DNA of 64,000 bases, taken from contig JALNTX010000006.1 of NCBI GenBank assembly GCA_035726825.1, forward strand, positions 62,001 to 126,000. The letters are read 5' to 3'. How positions within the stretch are numbered: position 1 is the first letter of the stretch; the number at the start of each line of letters is the position of its first letter. The DNA is from Pseudocitrobacter sp913778145. Lineage in GTDB: Bacteria > Pseudomonadota > Gammaproteobacteria > Enterobacterales > Enterobacteriaceae. Position numbers and translations under genes: made by a program. Positions 17,982-26,171 of the stretch are shown piece by piece. The notes beneath the pieces were generated by a model. It saw only the letters and a list, made by a program, of their open reading frames with translations. It ran no database searches and was not told the origin of the DNA.

Positions 17982-19370
17982 ATGTCTGGAGGATTAGTTA
18001 CTGCTGCATACATTGTTGCCGCAATCCTGTTTATTTGCAGTCTTGCCGGGCTTTCAAAGCACGAGACATCCAAACAGGGGAATACGTTTGGTATCACGGG
18101 GATGGCGATCGCGCTGATCGCGACTATCTTCGGGCCGGATACCCATAACGTGGTGTGGATTATCATCGCGATGGCGATCGGCGGCGCGATTGGTATCCGT
18201 CTGGCGAAGAAAGTCGAAATGACTGAAATGCCGGAACTGGTGGCGATTCTGCACAGCTTCGTGGGTCTGGCGGCGGTGCTGGTAGGCTTTAACAGCTACC
18301 TGCATCACGACACGGGGATGGAACAGATTCTGGTGAATATTCACCTGACAGAAGTGTTCCTCGGCATCTTTATCGGTGCGGTGACCTTCACTGGTTCCGT
18401 GGTGGCCTACGGTAAACTTTGCGGCAAAATCTCGTCTAAACCGTTGATGCTGCCGAATCGCCACAAGCTGAATCTGGCGGCGCTGGTGGTGTCATTCCTG
18501 CTGCTGGTGGTCTTCGTTCGCACGGATAGCGTCGGTCTGCAAGGGCTGGTACTGGTTATCATGACCGCTATCGCGCTGGCGTTTGGTTGGCATCTGGTGG
18601 CGTCAATCGGTGGGGCGGATATGCCGGTTGTGGTGTCGATGCTGAACTCCTATTCCGGGTGGGCGGCAGCGGCGGCGGGCTTCATGCTCAGTAACGACCT
18701 GCTTATCGTCACCGGCGCGCTGGTTGGCTCTTCCGGTGCAATTCTGTCGTACATCATGTGTAAAGCGATGAACCGTTCATTCTTTAGCGTGATTGCCGGC
18801 GGCTTCGGCTCAGACGGCTCTTCTTCCGGCGGCGATGAAGAAATGGGCGAATACCGTGAAATCAATGCGGAAGATACCGCTGATATGCTGAAGAATTCGC
18901 ATTCAGTCATCATCACCCCAGGCTACGGTATGGCGGTGGCGCAGGCGCAGTATCCGGTAGCGGAAATCACCGAAAAACTGCGTGCGCGCGGGATTAAGGT
19001 ACGTTTCGGTATTCACCCGGTTGCGGGCCGTTTGCCGGGTCACATGAACGTGCTGTTGGCTGAAGCTAAAGTGCCGTATGACATCGTGCTGGAAATGGAT
19101 GAAATCAACGACGACTTCAGCGACACCGACACCGTACTGGTGATCGGCGCTAACGACACCGTTAACCCGGCGGCGCAGGACGATCCGAAAAGCCCTATCG
19201 CGGGCATGCCGGTTCTCGAAGTCTGGAAGGCGCAGAACGTCATCGTCTTCAAACGCTCCATGAACACGGGTTATGCAGGTGTGCAGAACCCGCTATTCTT
19301 CAAAGAGAACACGCAGATGCTGTTCGGCGATGCGAAAGCCAGCGTCGATGCAATTCTGAAAGCGCTGTAA
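17982..19370 (+). CDS. pntB: NAD(P) transhydrogenase beta subunit PntB
   Basis: 462 residues, as in E. coli. About nine membrane helices fill the N-terminal 265 residues. The soluble NADP(H)-binding domain III follows, with ITPGYGMAVAQAQ, FGIHPVAGRLPGHMN and VIGANDTVNPAAQ. It works with PntA as a heterotetramer; the His-Ser-Asn positions in the membrane part form the proton path. A strong terminator ends the operon. Confidence 0.97.
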   Translation: MSGGLVTAAYIVAAILFICSLAGLSKHETSKQGNTFGITGMAIALIATIFGPDTHNVVWIIIAMAIGGAIGIRLAKKVEMTEMPELVAILHSFVGLAAVLVGFNSYLHHDTGMEQILVNIHLTEVFLGIFIGAVTFTGSVVAYGKLCGKISSKPLMLPNRHKLNLAALVVSFLLLVVFVRTDSVGLQGLVLVIMTAIALAFGWHLVASIGGADMPVVVSMLNSYSGWAAAAAGFMLSNDLLIVTGALVGSSGAILSYIMCKAMNRSFFSVIAGGFGSDGSSSGGDEEMGEYREINAEDTADMLKNSHSVIITPGYGMAVAQAQYPVAEITEKLRARGIKVRFGIHPVAGRLPGHMNVLLAEAKVPYDIVLEMDEINDDFSDTDTVLVIGANDTVNPAAQDDPKSPIAGMPVLEVWKAQNVIVFKRSMNTGYAGVQNPLFFKENTQMLFGDAKASVDAILKAL

Positions 19371-19388
19371 TTATCTTACGCCTCACAG

Positions 19389-19416
19389 ACCGTCCTCTTC
19401 GGGGGACGGTTTTTTT
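19389..19416 (+). terminator. pntAB terminator
   Basis: accgtcc / ggacggt stem with a tcttcggg loop, followed by seven T. It lies 19 bases after the pntB stop. Confidence 0.92.
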
Positions 19417-19497
19417 GTGCCATGGCTTGCTTTTGGTCAAAAAACAGACACTGCGATGTGATATACTTCACAGGTTCCTTCAAAAACAGAGGCTTTT

Positions 19498-19686
19498 ATG
19501 GATACCGAATTAACACCCGCACAGTTGGCTATTGAATATCTTCGTCGCGATACCGCTGTGCTTACGCCCGCGCAATACCTCAAAAAACTGAAACAGCTCG
19601 AACTGGAATTCGCCGATCTGATGGCGCTTTCTTCTCTTGAGCTGAAAGAAGAGATCGACCTTGCCTGGCGCTACGGTATTCATTGA
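19498..19686 (+). CDS. Small conserved-looking protein, function unknown (62 aa)
   Basis: A 62-residue soluble, acidic, helical protein (MDTELTPAQLAIEYLRRD...WRYGIH) with no signal peptide or membrane segment. The middle (residues 25-50) is a heptad-like leucine-rich helix. The ATG follows aacagaggctttt, a plausible ribosome binding site. A hairpin terminator follows within 25 bases. Its own promoter gap, ribosome site and terminator argue that it is real. I do not recognise an E. coli counterpart. Confidence 0.65.
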   Translation: MDTELTPAQLAIEYLRRDTAVLTPAQYLKKLKQLELEFADLMALSSLELKEEIDLAWRYGIH

Positions 19687-19708
19687 TGCAGCGTGACTGC
19701 ACAAAAAT

Positions 19709-19735
19709 TAAACCCGCCGTATTGGCGGGTTTATC
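19709..19735. terminator. Bidirectional terminator between the 62-aa gene and uspE
   Basis: aaacccgcc-gtatt-ggcgggttt, a 9-bp stem with A/T-rich flanks on both sides. It serves the upstream rightward gene and leftward uspE. Confidence 0.8.
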
Positions 19736-19758
19736 GTTTCTGGCGTCAGTGTTGCGAA

Positions 19759-20706
19759 TTAATCGTCTTCATCATCCAGCTCTACGGGCGTTTCATAGTC
19801 ATTCGGCTTAATCGCCAGCAAATCACAGCGTAGGTGGTCAATCACCTGTTCCGCCGTATTACCGAGGAATGCCGCAGAAAGCCCCGTACGCCCAACGGTG
19901 CCCAGCACCACCACACCCGCCTCCAGATGTTCCGCAAGATCCGGAATCACCTCTTCAGGCAACCCTTTTTCGACGTGAGTGAACTTCTCATCGATACCGT
20001 ATTTCTGACGCAACGCCTTCATTGCCAGAAGATGCTGGCCGCGAATGGCATCGTTATAAACGCTTGGGTCAAAATCGGGCAGTTCAATGGCAATGTTAAT
20101 CGGCGTAACAGGGTAGGCGCCGACCAGATGCACCTCGGTGTGATTAACCAGTTGTGCCAGTTCCAGCGTTTCCTTAACCAGTCTGTCGTTAAGCGCGTTG
20201 TGATACGGCTCTTCACTGGCAAGATTGACCGCCACCAGCGCTTTACCGCCTTCAGGCCAGGGTTGGTCTTTCACCATCCATACCGGACACGGGCACTTAC
20301 GCAGCAGATGCCAGTCGGTAGGAGTGAAAATCACGGATTCAAGTTTGTCATGCTGGTGCGCCATTTTCAGCAGTAAATCATGACCGCCGCTAATGACTTC
20401 CTGAATGATGGCTTCAAACGGACGATTATGCCAAACCACTTTGATATCAATCGGCACGCCTGCTTCGATGTAGTATTTCGCCTGCTCGCGGATCCATGCG
20501 GCACGCTGGCTGATGACCCCCTGGCGCATCGCTGTCCGCTCATCGGGAGACAGCAACGTCGTCATTTCATACGAAAAATCATAGATAGGCAAAAATGCCT
20601 TGATGGTGCCACCAATCCGTTGATGTAGATAAACGGCACGCCGCAATGCGGGCTGATCGTCCTGGTTTGGATCGATGGCTACCAGCATATTTTGATACTT
20701 GGCCAT
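19759..20706 (-). CDS. uspE: Universal stress protein E
   Basis: 315 residues composed of two tandem USP domains (about 1-150 and 155-300). The second contains the loop GTVGRTGLSAAFLGNTAEQV. It matches E. coli UspE (316 residues), a cytoplasmic stress protein linked to oxidative/UV resistance and motility. The ribosome binding site (aaggagaccctgt) is strong. It lies upstream of fnr in the E. coli neighbourhood too, but here a methyltransferase and a hydrolase separate them, and pntB is the other neighbour. Confidence 0.95.
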   Translation of the reverse strand: MAKYQNMLVAIDPNQDDQPALRRAVYLHQRIGGTIKAFLPIYDFSYEMTTLLSPDERTAMRQGVISQRAAWIREQAKYYIEAGVPIDIKVVWHNRPFEAIIQEVISGGHDLLLKMAHQHDKLESVIFTPTDWHLLRKCPCPVWMVKDQPWPEGGKALVAVNLASEEPYHNALNDRLVKETLELAQLVNHTEVHLVGAYPVTPINIAIELPDFDPSVYNDAIRGQHLLAMKALRQKYGIDEKFTHVEKGLPEEVIPDLAEHLEAGVVVLGTVGRTGLSAAFLGNTAEQVIDHLRCDLLAIKPNDYETPVELDDEDD

Positions 20707-20891
20707 ACAGGGTCTCCTTACAACTGTAACCTCAGTTCGTCTTTAAAAGATAACTCATATGGAGTGAATGAAACAGGGGAGAACCTTCGCAAGATCAATA
20801 AATGAGAGAAATTTAATAAAGACGGGCGGATAAATCTGAAGGGGGATAAAAGAATGAAAGAAAAGGCGTTTAAATCATAAAATGGACTTAT

Positions 20892-20918
20892 AAACAAAAA
20901 GGCCGCATCGCTGCGACC
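20892..20918 (-). terminator. Leftward terminator of a short transcript
   Basis: On the minus strand, ggtcgca-gcga-tgcggcc is a 7-bp stem with one G-T pair and a tetraloop, followed by tttttgttt. It begins 17 bases after the stop of the 24-codon frame at 20935-21009. Confidence 0.75.
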
Positions 20919-20934
20919 CCTGATCGCTTCGCAC

Positions 20935-21009
20935 TCACGCGTGCAGAAACGCTCTCATTACCCATGCAACTGCAATACAGCCCAGGGTCCATTGCACTAC
21001 AAAACTCAT
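20935..21009 (-). CDS. Candidate 24-aa single-span membrane protein
   Basis: A 24-codon frame (MSFVVQWTLGCIAVAWVMRA then FLHA) on the minus strand encodes one hydrophobic helix with a positive charge near the end. It is followed at once by a rho-independent terminator. The leader upstream has two hairpins (gggcc-atgca-ggccc at about 21035-21049 and a cacgtgt/acacgtg palindrome at about 21062-21076). The ribosome binding site is weak. It could be a small membrane protein or a structured small RNA; I do not recognise either. Confidence 0.45.
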   Translation of the reverse strand: MSFVVQWTLGCIAVAWVMRAFLHA

Positions 21010-21212
21010 ACTCAAAACCAACTTTTTATCTTTCGGGCCTGCATGGCCCGACGCATATTTCCACGTGTAACACGTAGAGACAAGCCATTAAGGTACTGCT
21101 GACTGTGATCAAGATCCACATTTTTAGGATTTATTCGGAAACTTATAGATGAATTTTCTTCATGTGTGATGAATTTTTCTCGTTTGCATGCGAACGTTTC
21201 TTATGTGAATGT

Positions 21213-21236
21213 GGACGTATAGCCGTCCAGAAGTCT
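21213..21236 (+). promoter_or_regulatory. MetJ operator, three tandem met boxes
   Basis: Three contiguous octamers, ggacgtat, agccgtcc and agaagtct, match the met box AGACGTCT at 6, 6 and 7 of 8 positions. They end 59 bp upstream of the MetE-like gene start. Tandem adjacent 8-mers are the hallmark of MetJ-SAM binding. This supports methionine repression of the gene. Confidence 0.75.
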
Positions 21237-21295
21237 TATTTCAATTAATAAATAATCACGTTCAGCAACGGTTGAATGAACGTTATGGAGATCAC

Positions 21296-22399
21296 ATGCA
21301 AACACTACACGCCCCTTTCCGCGCCGATGTCGTGGGCAGTTTTTTACGCCCGGACGCCATCAAGAACGCACGTCAGCAATTCGCAAGTGGGGAGATCAGT
21401 GCGCAACAATTACGCGCGGTCGAAGATGAGGCGATTCGACATGTGGTAGAACAGCAATGTTCATGCGGCCTGCATATCGTTACCGACGGTGAATTCCGCC
21501 GAGCGTGGTGGCACTTTGACTTTTTTGACGGCCTTCAGGGCGTGGAACGCTATGATTCTGAGCAGGGAATTCAGTTTAATGGTGTTCAAACCAAAGCACA
21601 CGGGGTTCGCGTAACGGGTAAACTCGGCTTTGGTGAACACCCGATGCTGGATGATTTTCGCTATTTGAAAAGTATCAGCGGCAATGCCACCCCTAAAATG
21701 ACGATCCCCAGCCCCAGCGTGCTGCATTTCCGTGGGGGGCGTAAGGATATTGATGCCCACGTTTATCCGGAACTGGATGCTTATTTTGACGATTTAGCGA
21801 CGACCTGGCGCGACGCGATTCAAGCGTTTTATGCTGCAGGATGTCGTTATTTACAGCTGGATGACACCGTATGGGCCTATTTATGTTCTGATGCTCAGCG
21901 TCAGCAAATTCGTGAGCGCGGCGAAGATCCTGACGAACTTGCCCGTATTTACGCACGCGTGATTAATAAAGTACTGGAGAATAAACCTGCTGACCTGACG
22001 ATTGGTTTACATGTTTGTCGCGGCAATTTCCGCTCCACGTGGATTTCAGAAGGCGGCTATGAACCCGTTGCAGAAATATTATTTGGCAGCGTTAACGTTG
22101 ATGCATTTTATCTTGAATATGACAATGACCGCTCCGGGGATTTTGCTCCGTTACGTTTTGTTCGTCCAGGGCATCAGCAGGTTGTGCTAGGGCTGGTGAC
22201 CACCAAGAATGGTGAGTTGGAAAATCCTGAGGGTATCAAAGCACGCCTTGAGGAAGCAGCACAGTATGTCGCCAAAGATCAAATTTGCCTCAGCCCACAG
22301 TGTGGTTTCGCCTCGACGGAAGAAGGGAATACTCTGACACAGGCGCAGCAGTGGGACAAAATTAAGCTGATTACCAAAATTGCTGAGCAAGTCTGGTAA
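21296..22399 (+). CDS. MetE C-terminal-like cobalamin-independent methyltransferase
   Basis: The start at 21296, after ttatggagatcac, gives 367 residues; the 29 residues before it in the open frame run through the MetJ operator. The protein corresponds to the catalytic C-terminal barrel of MetE (YxjG/YxjH type). The zinc ligands of the family are plausible: His-x-Cys in GLHVCRGN, an acidic residue in YLEYDNDRSG, and Cys in LSPQCGFAS. Such proteins transfer methyl groups to homocysteine from a methyl donor that may not be methyl-folate. The MetJ boxes and a terminator define it as a single-gene methionine-regulated unit. It is not in E. coli K-12, as far as I know. Confidence 0.85.
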   Translation: MQTLHAPFRADVVGSFLRPDAIKNARQQFASGEISAQQLRAVEDEAIRHVVEQQCSCGLHIVTDGEFRRAWWHFDFFDGLQGVERYDSEQGIQFNGVQTKAHGVRVTGKLGFGEHPMLDDFRYLKSISGNATPKMTIPSPSVLHFRGGRKDIDAHVYPELDAYFDDLATTWRDAIQAFYAAGCRYLQLDDTVWAYLCSDAQRQQIRERGEDPDELARIYARVINKVLENKPADLTIGLHVCRGNFRSTWISEGGYEPVAEILFGSVNVDAFYLEYDNDRSGDFAPLRFVRPGHQQVVLGLVTTKNGELENPEGIKARLEEAAQYVAKDQICLSPQCGFASTEEGNTLTQAQQWDKIKLITKIAEQVW

Positions 22400-22423
22400 C
22401 CCTTTATCTGCTGTCAATCAAAC

Positions 22424-22450
22424 GCCGCACACAGTTGCGGCATTTTTTTT
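22424..22450 (+). terminator. Terminator of the MetE-like gene
   Basis: gccgca-cacagt-tgcggc stem followed by a and eight T, 24 bases after the stop codon. Confidence 0.88.
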
Positions 22451-22786
22451 AAGAAATACCCTATAAAAATTTTCTCGGCGGAAAGAACCATGTCACTAAT
22501 ATAACAGGTAATGATCGAGTCGGTTAAAATGATTATTCCGATAGTTAATTACGAATATACGCCAGGGTGAGAGAGGTGTACTTTTTATTCCGACTCGCAG
22601 AGGTCTGCTTAATAAAAGAGATGGCAGAAAATCTGTCAACGTTTACGCCATCTACTATACTGCATCTGACTCAAATGCTTCCTGATTGCTTTGTTAAAAG
22701 AAAGAGCAACTTGAGCAGACAGTACTTCTTTACTCTCCGTACCACTTTACGTTAACGGCAGTTAATCGACACAAGGGGTTCATTCT
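22451..22786. other. Gene-free A/T-rich stretch
   Basis: 336 bp of A/T-rich sequence before the hydrolase gene. The 62-codon rightward frame at 22567-22755 lacks a ribosome binding site and resembles no family I know. The region should hold the hydrolase promoter, but no operator stands out. Confidence 0.5.
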
Positions 22787-23623
22787 ATGGCATTCGTAAC
22801 GACTCAAGATGGCGTTAATATTTTCTTCAAAGACTGGGGCCCAAAAGAGGCACAACCGATTGTTTTCCATCATGGCTGGCCGTTAAGCGCTGACGACTGG
22901 GATAATCAGATGTTGTTCTTCCTCGCCGAAGGTTTCCGTGTTATCGCTATCGATCGTCGTGGGCATGGCCGTTCCGACCAGGTGAGTGAAGGGCATGATA
23001 TGGATCACTACGCTGCTGACGCGTCCGCAGTGGTTGAACATCTCGACCTGCACAATGCGGTGCACGTTGGGCACTCTACGGGTGGTGGTCAGGTGGCACG
23101 TTATGTTGCGAAATATGGTCAGCCTCAGGGGCGAGTAGCGAAAGCGGTATTGGTCAGTTCTGTTCCACCATTAATGGTAAAAACCGAAGCTAACCCGGGC
23201 GGGACACCTATCGAGGTGTTTAATGATTTCCGTAAAGCGCTGGCTGCAAACCGCGCCCAGTTCTATCTCGACGTCGCATCTGGCCCATTCTATGGCTTTA
23301 ACCGTGACGGCGCAGAAGTCTCTCAGGGAACCATTCAAAACTGGTGGCGGCAGGGAATGATCGGTAGCGCGAAGGCACATTATGAAGGTATTAAAGCGTT
23401 TTCAGAAACCGATCAAACGGAAGACCTGAAAGCGATTACCGTACCGGTGCTGGTGCTACAGGGTGACGATGACCAGGTTGTGCCTTATAAAAATGCAGCG
23501 ATATTGCAGGACCAACTGCTGAGCAACAGCACGTTGCGTATCTATCCTGGTTACCCGCACGGTATGCACACCACACATGCGGACGTGATTAACGCAGATA
23601 TTCTGAAATTCATTCGCGGCTGA
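22787..23623 (+). CDS. Alpha/beta hydrolase, non-heme chloroperoxidase/arylesterase type
   Basis: 278 residues, the usual size of cofactor-free haloperoxidases/perhydrolases (Cpo, BpoA2 type). Visible features: the oxyanion loop HHGWPLSADDW, nucleophile Ser in GHSTGGGQVARY (about residue 97), an acidic residue in LQGDDDQVVPY and catalytic His in YPGYPHGMHTTH. Family members hydrolyse aryl esters and can make peracids from short acids and peroxide; the natural substrate is unknown. The ribosome site is aaggggttcattct and a terminator follows. Confidence 0.88.
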   Translation: MAFVTTQDGVNIFFKDWGPKEAQPIVFHHGWPLSADDWDNQMLFFLAEGFRVIAIDRRGHGRSDQVSEGHDMDHYAADASAVVEHLDLHNAVHVGHSTGGGQVARYVAKYGQPQGRVAKAVLVSSVPPLMVKTEANPGGTPIEVFNDFRKALAANRAQFYLDVASGPFYGFNRDGAEVSQGTIQNWWRQGMIGSAKAHYEGIKAFSETDQTEDLKAITVPVLVLQGDDDQVVPYKNAAILQDQLLSNSTLRIYPGYPHGMHTTHADVINADILKFIRG

Positions 23624-23641
23624 TTAGCTGATATGCCGAAT

Positions 23642-23672
23642 AAAAAAGGGAAGCAAAATGCTTCCCTTTTTT
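23642..23672. terminator. Bidirectional terminator between the hydrolase and fnr
   Basis: aagggaagc-aaaat-gcttccctt flanked by A-run and T-run on opposite sides, so it can end both rightward hydrolase and leftward fnr transcripts. Confidence 0.88.
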
Positions 23673-23693
23673 AATGCATAAAACAGATGGACA

Positions 23694-24446
23694 TCAGGCG
23701 ACGTTACGCGTGTGCCCCGCGAGAACTGCCAGTGCATCGCTGTTCTCAATGGTGATATATTTCCCTTTCACCGCCAGCATGCCGCTTTTCTGGAAACGCC
23801 CCAGCAGACGGCTGATGGTTTCAACGGTGAGGCCAAGATAGTTACCGATATCGCCACGTGTCATGGTCAAACGAAACTCGCGCGGGGAAAAACCACGCTG
23901 CGCAAAACGGCGAGAAAGGTTATAGATAAACGCCGCCAGGCGTTCTTCCGCATTCTTTTTCGACAGCAACAGGATCATGTCTTGATCGCCTTTGATCTCG
24001 CCGCTCATCAAGCGCATCATTTGCTGACGCAAATTCGGCATTTTCCCGGAGAGATCGTCAAGCGTCTCAAATGGAATTTCACACACCATTGAGGTTTCCA
24101 GCGCCTGAGCGAAACTTGGGTGATGCCCGGTGCCGATGGCATCGAAGCCCACAAGGTCGCCAGCCAGATGGAAACCGGTTATTTGCTCATCACCTTGCTC
24201 GGTAATGGTGTAGCTTTTGATTGTGCCTGAACGGATCGCGTACAGCGACTTCAGCTCGTCACCCGCTTTGAACAGGGTCTGTCCCTTCTGAATGGGCTTT
24301 TTGCGCTCGATAATATTATCCAGCTGATCAAGCTCATGTTCATTAAGAGTAAACGGGATGCAAAGCTGGCTGATGCTGCAATCCTGACAGTGGATAGCAC
24401 AACCGCCAGATTGAATGCGTCGTATAATTCGCTTTTCCGGGATCAT
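23694..24446 (-). CDS. fnr: Anaerobic global regulator FNR
   Basis: 250 residues from MIPEKRIIRRIQSGG, nearly identical to E. coli FNR. The oxygen-sensing 4Fe-4S ligands Cys20, Cys23 and Cys29 (IHCQDCSISQLC) and the fourth, at about 122 (SMVCEIPF), are present. The CRP-like effector domain is followed by a helix-turn-helix with recognition helix TVETISRLLGRF, whose E-x2-S-R contacts TTGAT half sites. The longer frame upstream of 24446 overlaps the promoter and is not used. An FNR box upstream suggests autoregulation. Confidence 0.98.
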   Translation of the reverse strand: MIPEKRIIRRIQSGGCAIHCQDCSISQLCIPFTLNEHELDQLDNIIERKKPIQKGQTLFKAGDELKSLYAIRSGTIKSYTITEQGDEQITGFHLAGDLVGFDAIGTGHHPSFAQALETSMVCEIPFETLDDLSGKMPNLRQQMMRLMSGEIKGDQDMILLLSKKNAEERLAAFIYNLSRRFAQRGFSPREFRLTMTRGDIGNYLGLTVETISRLLGRFQKSGMLAVKGKYITIENSDALAVLAGHTRNVA

Positions 24447-24465
24447 AAGTCTGCTCAAGCCGTAA

Positions 24466-24479
24466 TTGATATTGGTCAA
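24466..24479. promoter_or_regulatory. FNR box in the fnr promoter
   Basis: TTGAT-attg-GTCAA matches the FNR consensus TTGAT-N4-ATCAA at 9 of 10 positions and lies 20 bp upstream of the fnr start codon. This agrees with negative autoregulation known in E. coli. Confidence 0.75.
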
Positions 24480-24640
24480 TTTTAACATCTTTTTGTTGAG
24501 CAGGTAAGTAGCGAAGACCTGATTCACCCAATATTAAAAAGGTAAATAGTTTCCACATTTTATCTTATTGATAATTAATATGTTATCTGGAGCTTTTAAA
24601 CGCGCCTGTGCTTAATAGTTGCTAAAAACGGCACAGAAGA

Positions 24641-25156
24641 TCAAAGCAGAAGATAACCTTCATGACGCAAAAGCCACTCTTTACGCTGTACGCCGCCCGC
24701 ATAGCCGGTCATAGTGCCGTTTCGCCCAATAACGCGATGACAGGGAACGACAATGCTGACTGGATTCGAACCGTTAGCGGCGCCGACCGCACGTGCCGCG
24801 CCGGGTCGTCCTAACCGTTCTGCCAGTTGACCGTAATGCATCACCTGGCCACAGGGTATGCTACGTAACGCCTGCCACACTTCACGCTGAAATGCGGTAC
24901 CCGCGGTGGCGGTCGGTAAGGTTTCGATAATGCCCAGGTCCCCGTCAAAGTAGTCCGCCAGTTTGCGGCTCAGCCCATCAGGATTTTTCGCTGCAACGCG
25001 CGTATAGCCACCGACGCGATAATGAATATCCAGCAGCTGCACCATGCGGTCGCTGTGCTCTTCCCACTCGATCGCGCGAAGGTGGAAAGTCTCATCACAC
25101 AGGATCCACAGCGGACCAAGCGGCGTGGCGATTTTATCTTCTAGCAGGGTTAACAT
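24641..25156 (-). CDS. ogt: O6-alkylguanine-DNA methyltransferase Ogt
   Basis: 171 residues, the E. coli length. A suicide repair protein that moves alkyl groups from O6-alkylguanine and O4-alkylthymine in DNA onto its own cysteine. The active site is Cys139 in IVVPCHRVIG. The DNA-binding helix has GAARAVGAANGSNP with the arginine finger. It is next to fnr, as in E. coli. Confidence 0.96.
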   Translation of the reverse strand: MLTLLEDKIATPLGPLWILCDETFHLRAIEWEEHSDRMVQLLDIHYRVGGYTRVAAKNPDGLSRKLADYFDGDLGIIETLPTATAGTAFQREVWQALRSIPCGQVMHYGQLAERLGRPGAARAVGAANGSNPVSIVVPCHRVIGRNGTMTGYAGGVQRKEWLLRHEGYLLL

Positions 25157-25607
25157 GGCGTATCTACCTGTTGTTTAAGCACAAGTTTTACCCAGAATAT
25201 CATGCGTAAGGTGTGAGAGGTATACTCCTGAATTGTCAATTTCAGGGAGTCAACTCGCGGTAGAGGCAGGAAGAAAAACAGGGATTCGATGACATCCTCG
25301 AACCCCACAGTAAACAGCCGGGCGTCTCCAGACGGTATCTGCATTTTTTTCCTGGATGCAGATAAATCATTTATAGCGGTTTTGCGCGTGAATGCCAGAA
25401 AAACATAAGTGATTTATTTCACATTATAATAACAAAAACAAAACATTAGCGCTATTTAAGTTTTACTTAAGTACAGGTGAAATATTCAACCGAGGAGTCA
25501 GCGAATAAGCAGTCAGACACCTCATATTCGGCCTAACGGGAAAACGCATTGAGACACATGTCCTGCATCGTTATAGTAGGGCGTCCGCTGTCAACCGGGA
25601 GATTCTC
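25157..25607. other. ogt-smrA intergenic region (451 bp)
   Basis: In E. coli the abg genes sit between ogt and smrA; here there are none. The stretch has an inverted repeat actcctgaa / ttcagggagt at 25224-25250 and a perfect 9-bp inverted repeat tatctgcat / atgcagata at 25336-25364 enclosing a T-run. An A/T-rich block follows. The 64-codon leftward frame crossing it lacks a ribosome binding site. A small RNA is possible but not shown. Confidence 0.4.
25408..25423. promoter_or_regulatory. Candidate CRP site upstream of smrA
   Basis: AGTGA-tttatt-TCACA matches the CRP consensus TGTGA-N6-TCACA at 9 of 10 positions, 185 bp upstream of the smrA start. No link to cAMP-CRP control of smrA is known to me. 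Confidence 0.45.
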
Positions 25608-26171
25608 ATGAACCTTGACGACAAATCGCTGTTTCTTGACGCCATGGAGGATGTCCAACCGCTCAAACGCGCTCAGGATGTGCACTGGCAACCCGCCCGC
25701 AAGGCGCGCGCACCGCAGCGCATCGACACTCTGCAACTGGATAACTTCCTGACAACCGGTTTCCTGGACATCGTCCCGCTCTCTACGCCGCTCGAATTTA
25801 AGCGTGAAGGGTTACAAATTGGGGTTCTCGATAAGCTTCGCCAGGGAAAATATAGCCAGCAGGCGAGCCTTAATCTGCTGCGCCAGCCAGTCGAACAGTG
25901 CCGGCAAAATCTCTACGCATTTATTTTGCAGGCACAAAAAGAGGGGCTACGTAATTTGCTGATCATTCATGGTAAAGGCAGGGAAGATCGTTCCCATGCC
26001 AATATCGTGCGAAGCTATCTGGCGCGCTGGCTGACGGAATTTGATGACGTTCAGGCCTTCTGCAGCGCACTCCCGCACCATGGCGGCAGTGGGGCGTGCT
26101 ATGTGGCGTTGCGCAAATCCGAGGCGGCAAAACAGGAAAACTGGGAGCGCCACGCCAAACGCAGCCGCTAG
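25608..26171 (+). CDS. smrA: Smr-domain DNA endonuclease SmrA
   Basis: 187 residues, equal to E. coli SmrA (YdaL). The N-terminal region (1-80) is followed by a C-terminal Smr domain with LNLLRQPVEQCRQN, the LLIIHGKGRED motif (HGxG) and an R-S-Y-L-x-R-W stretch. Such stand-alone Smr proteins nick or cleave DNA and RNA; the cellular role is unclear. The start follows gggagattctc. The 3' end overlaps the convergent pcaR by 4 bp. Confidence 0.9.
   Translation: MNLDDKSLFLDAMEDVQPLKRAQDVHWQPARKARAPQRIDTLQLDNFLTTGFLDIVPLSTPLEFKREGLQIGVLDKLRQGKYSQQASLNLLRQPVEQCRQNLYAFILQAQKEGLRNLLIIHGKGREDRSHANIVRSYLARWLTEFDDVQAFCSALPHHGGSGACYVALRKSEAAKQENWERHAKRSR

Noticed and set aside
21120..21140. Possible CRP/FNR-like site near tgtgatcaagatccaca
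   Set aside because: One half site is good (TGTGA), but the other matches the consensus at only two of five positions at the correct spacing.
22567..22755. 62-codon frame before the chloroperoxidase-type hydrolase
   Set aside because: No ribosome site, no recognisable family, and mixed composition; treated as intergenic.
25150..25344. 64-codon leftward frame upstream of ogt
   Set aside because: It runs through the ogt start region and inverted repeats, without a ribosome site or similarity to a known protein.
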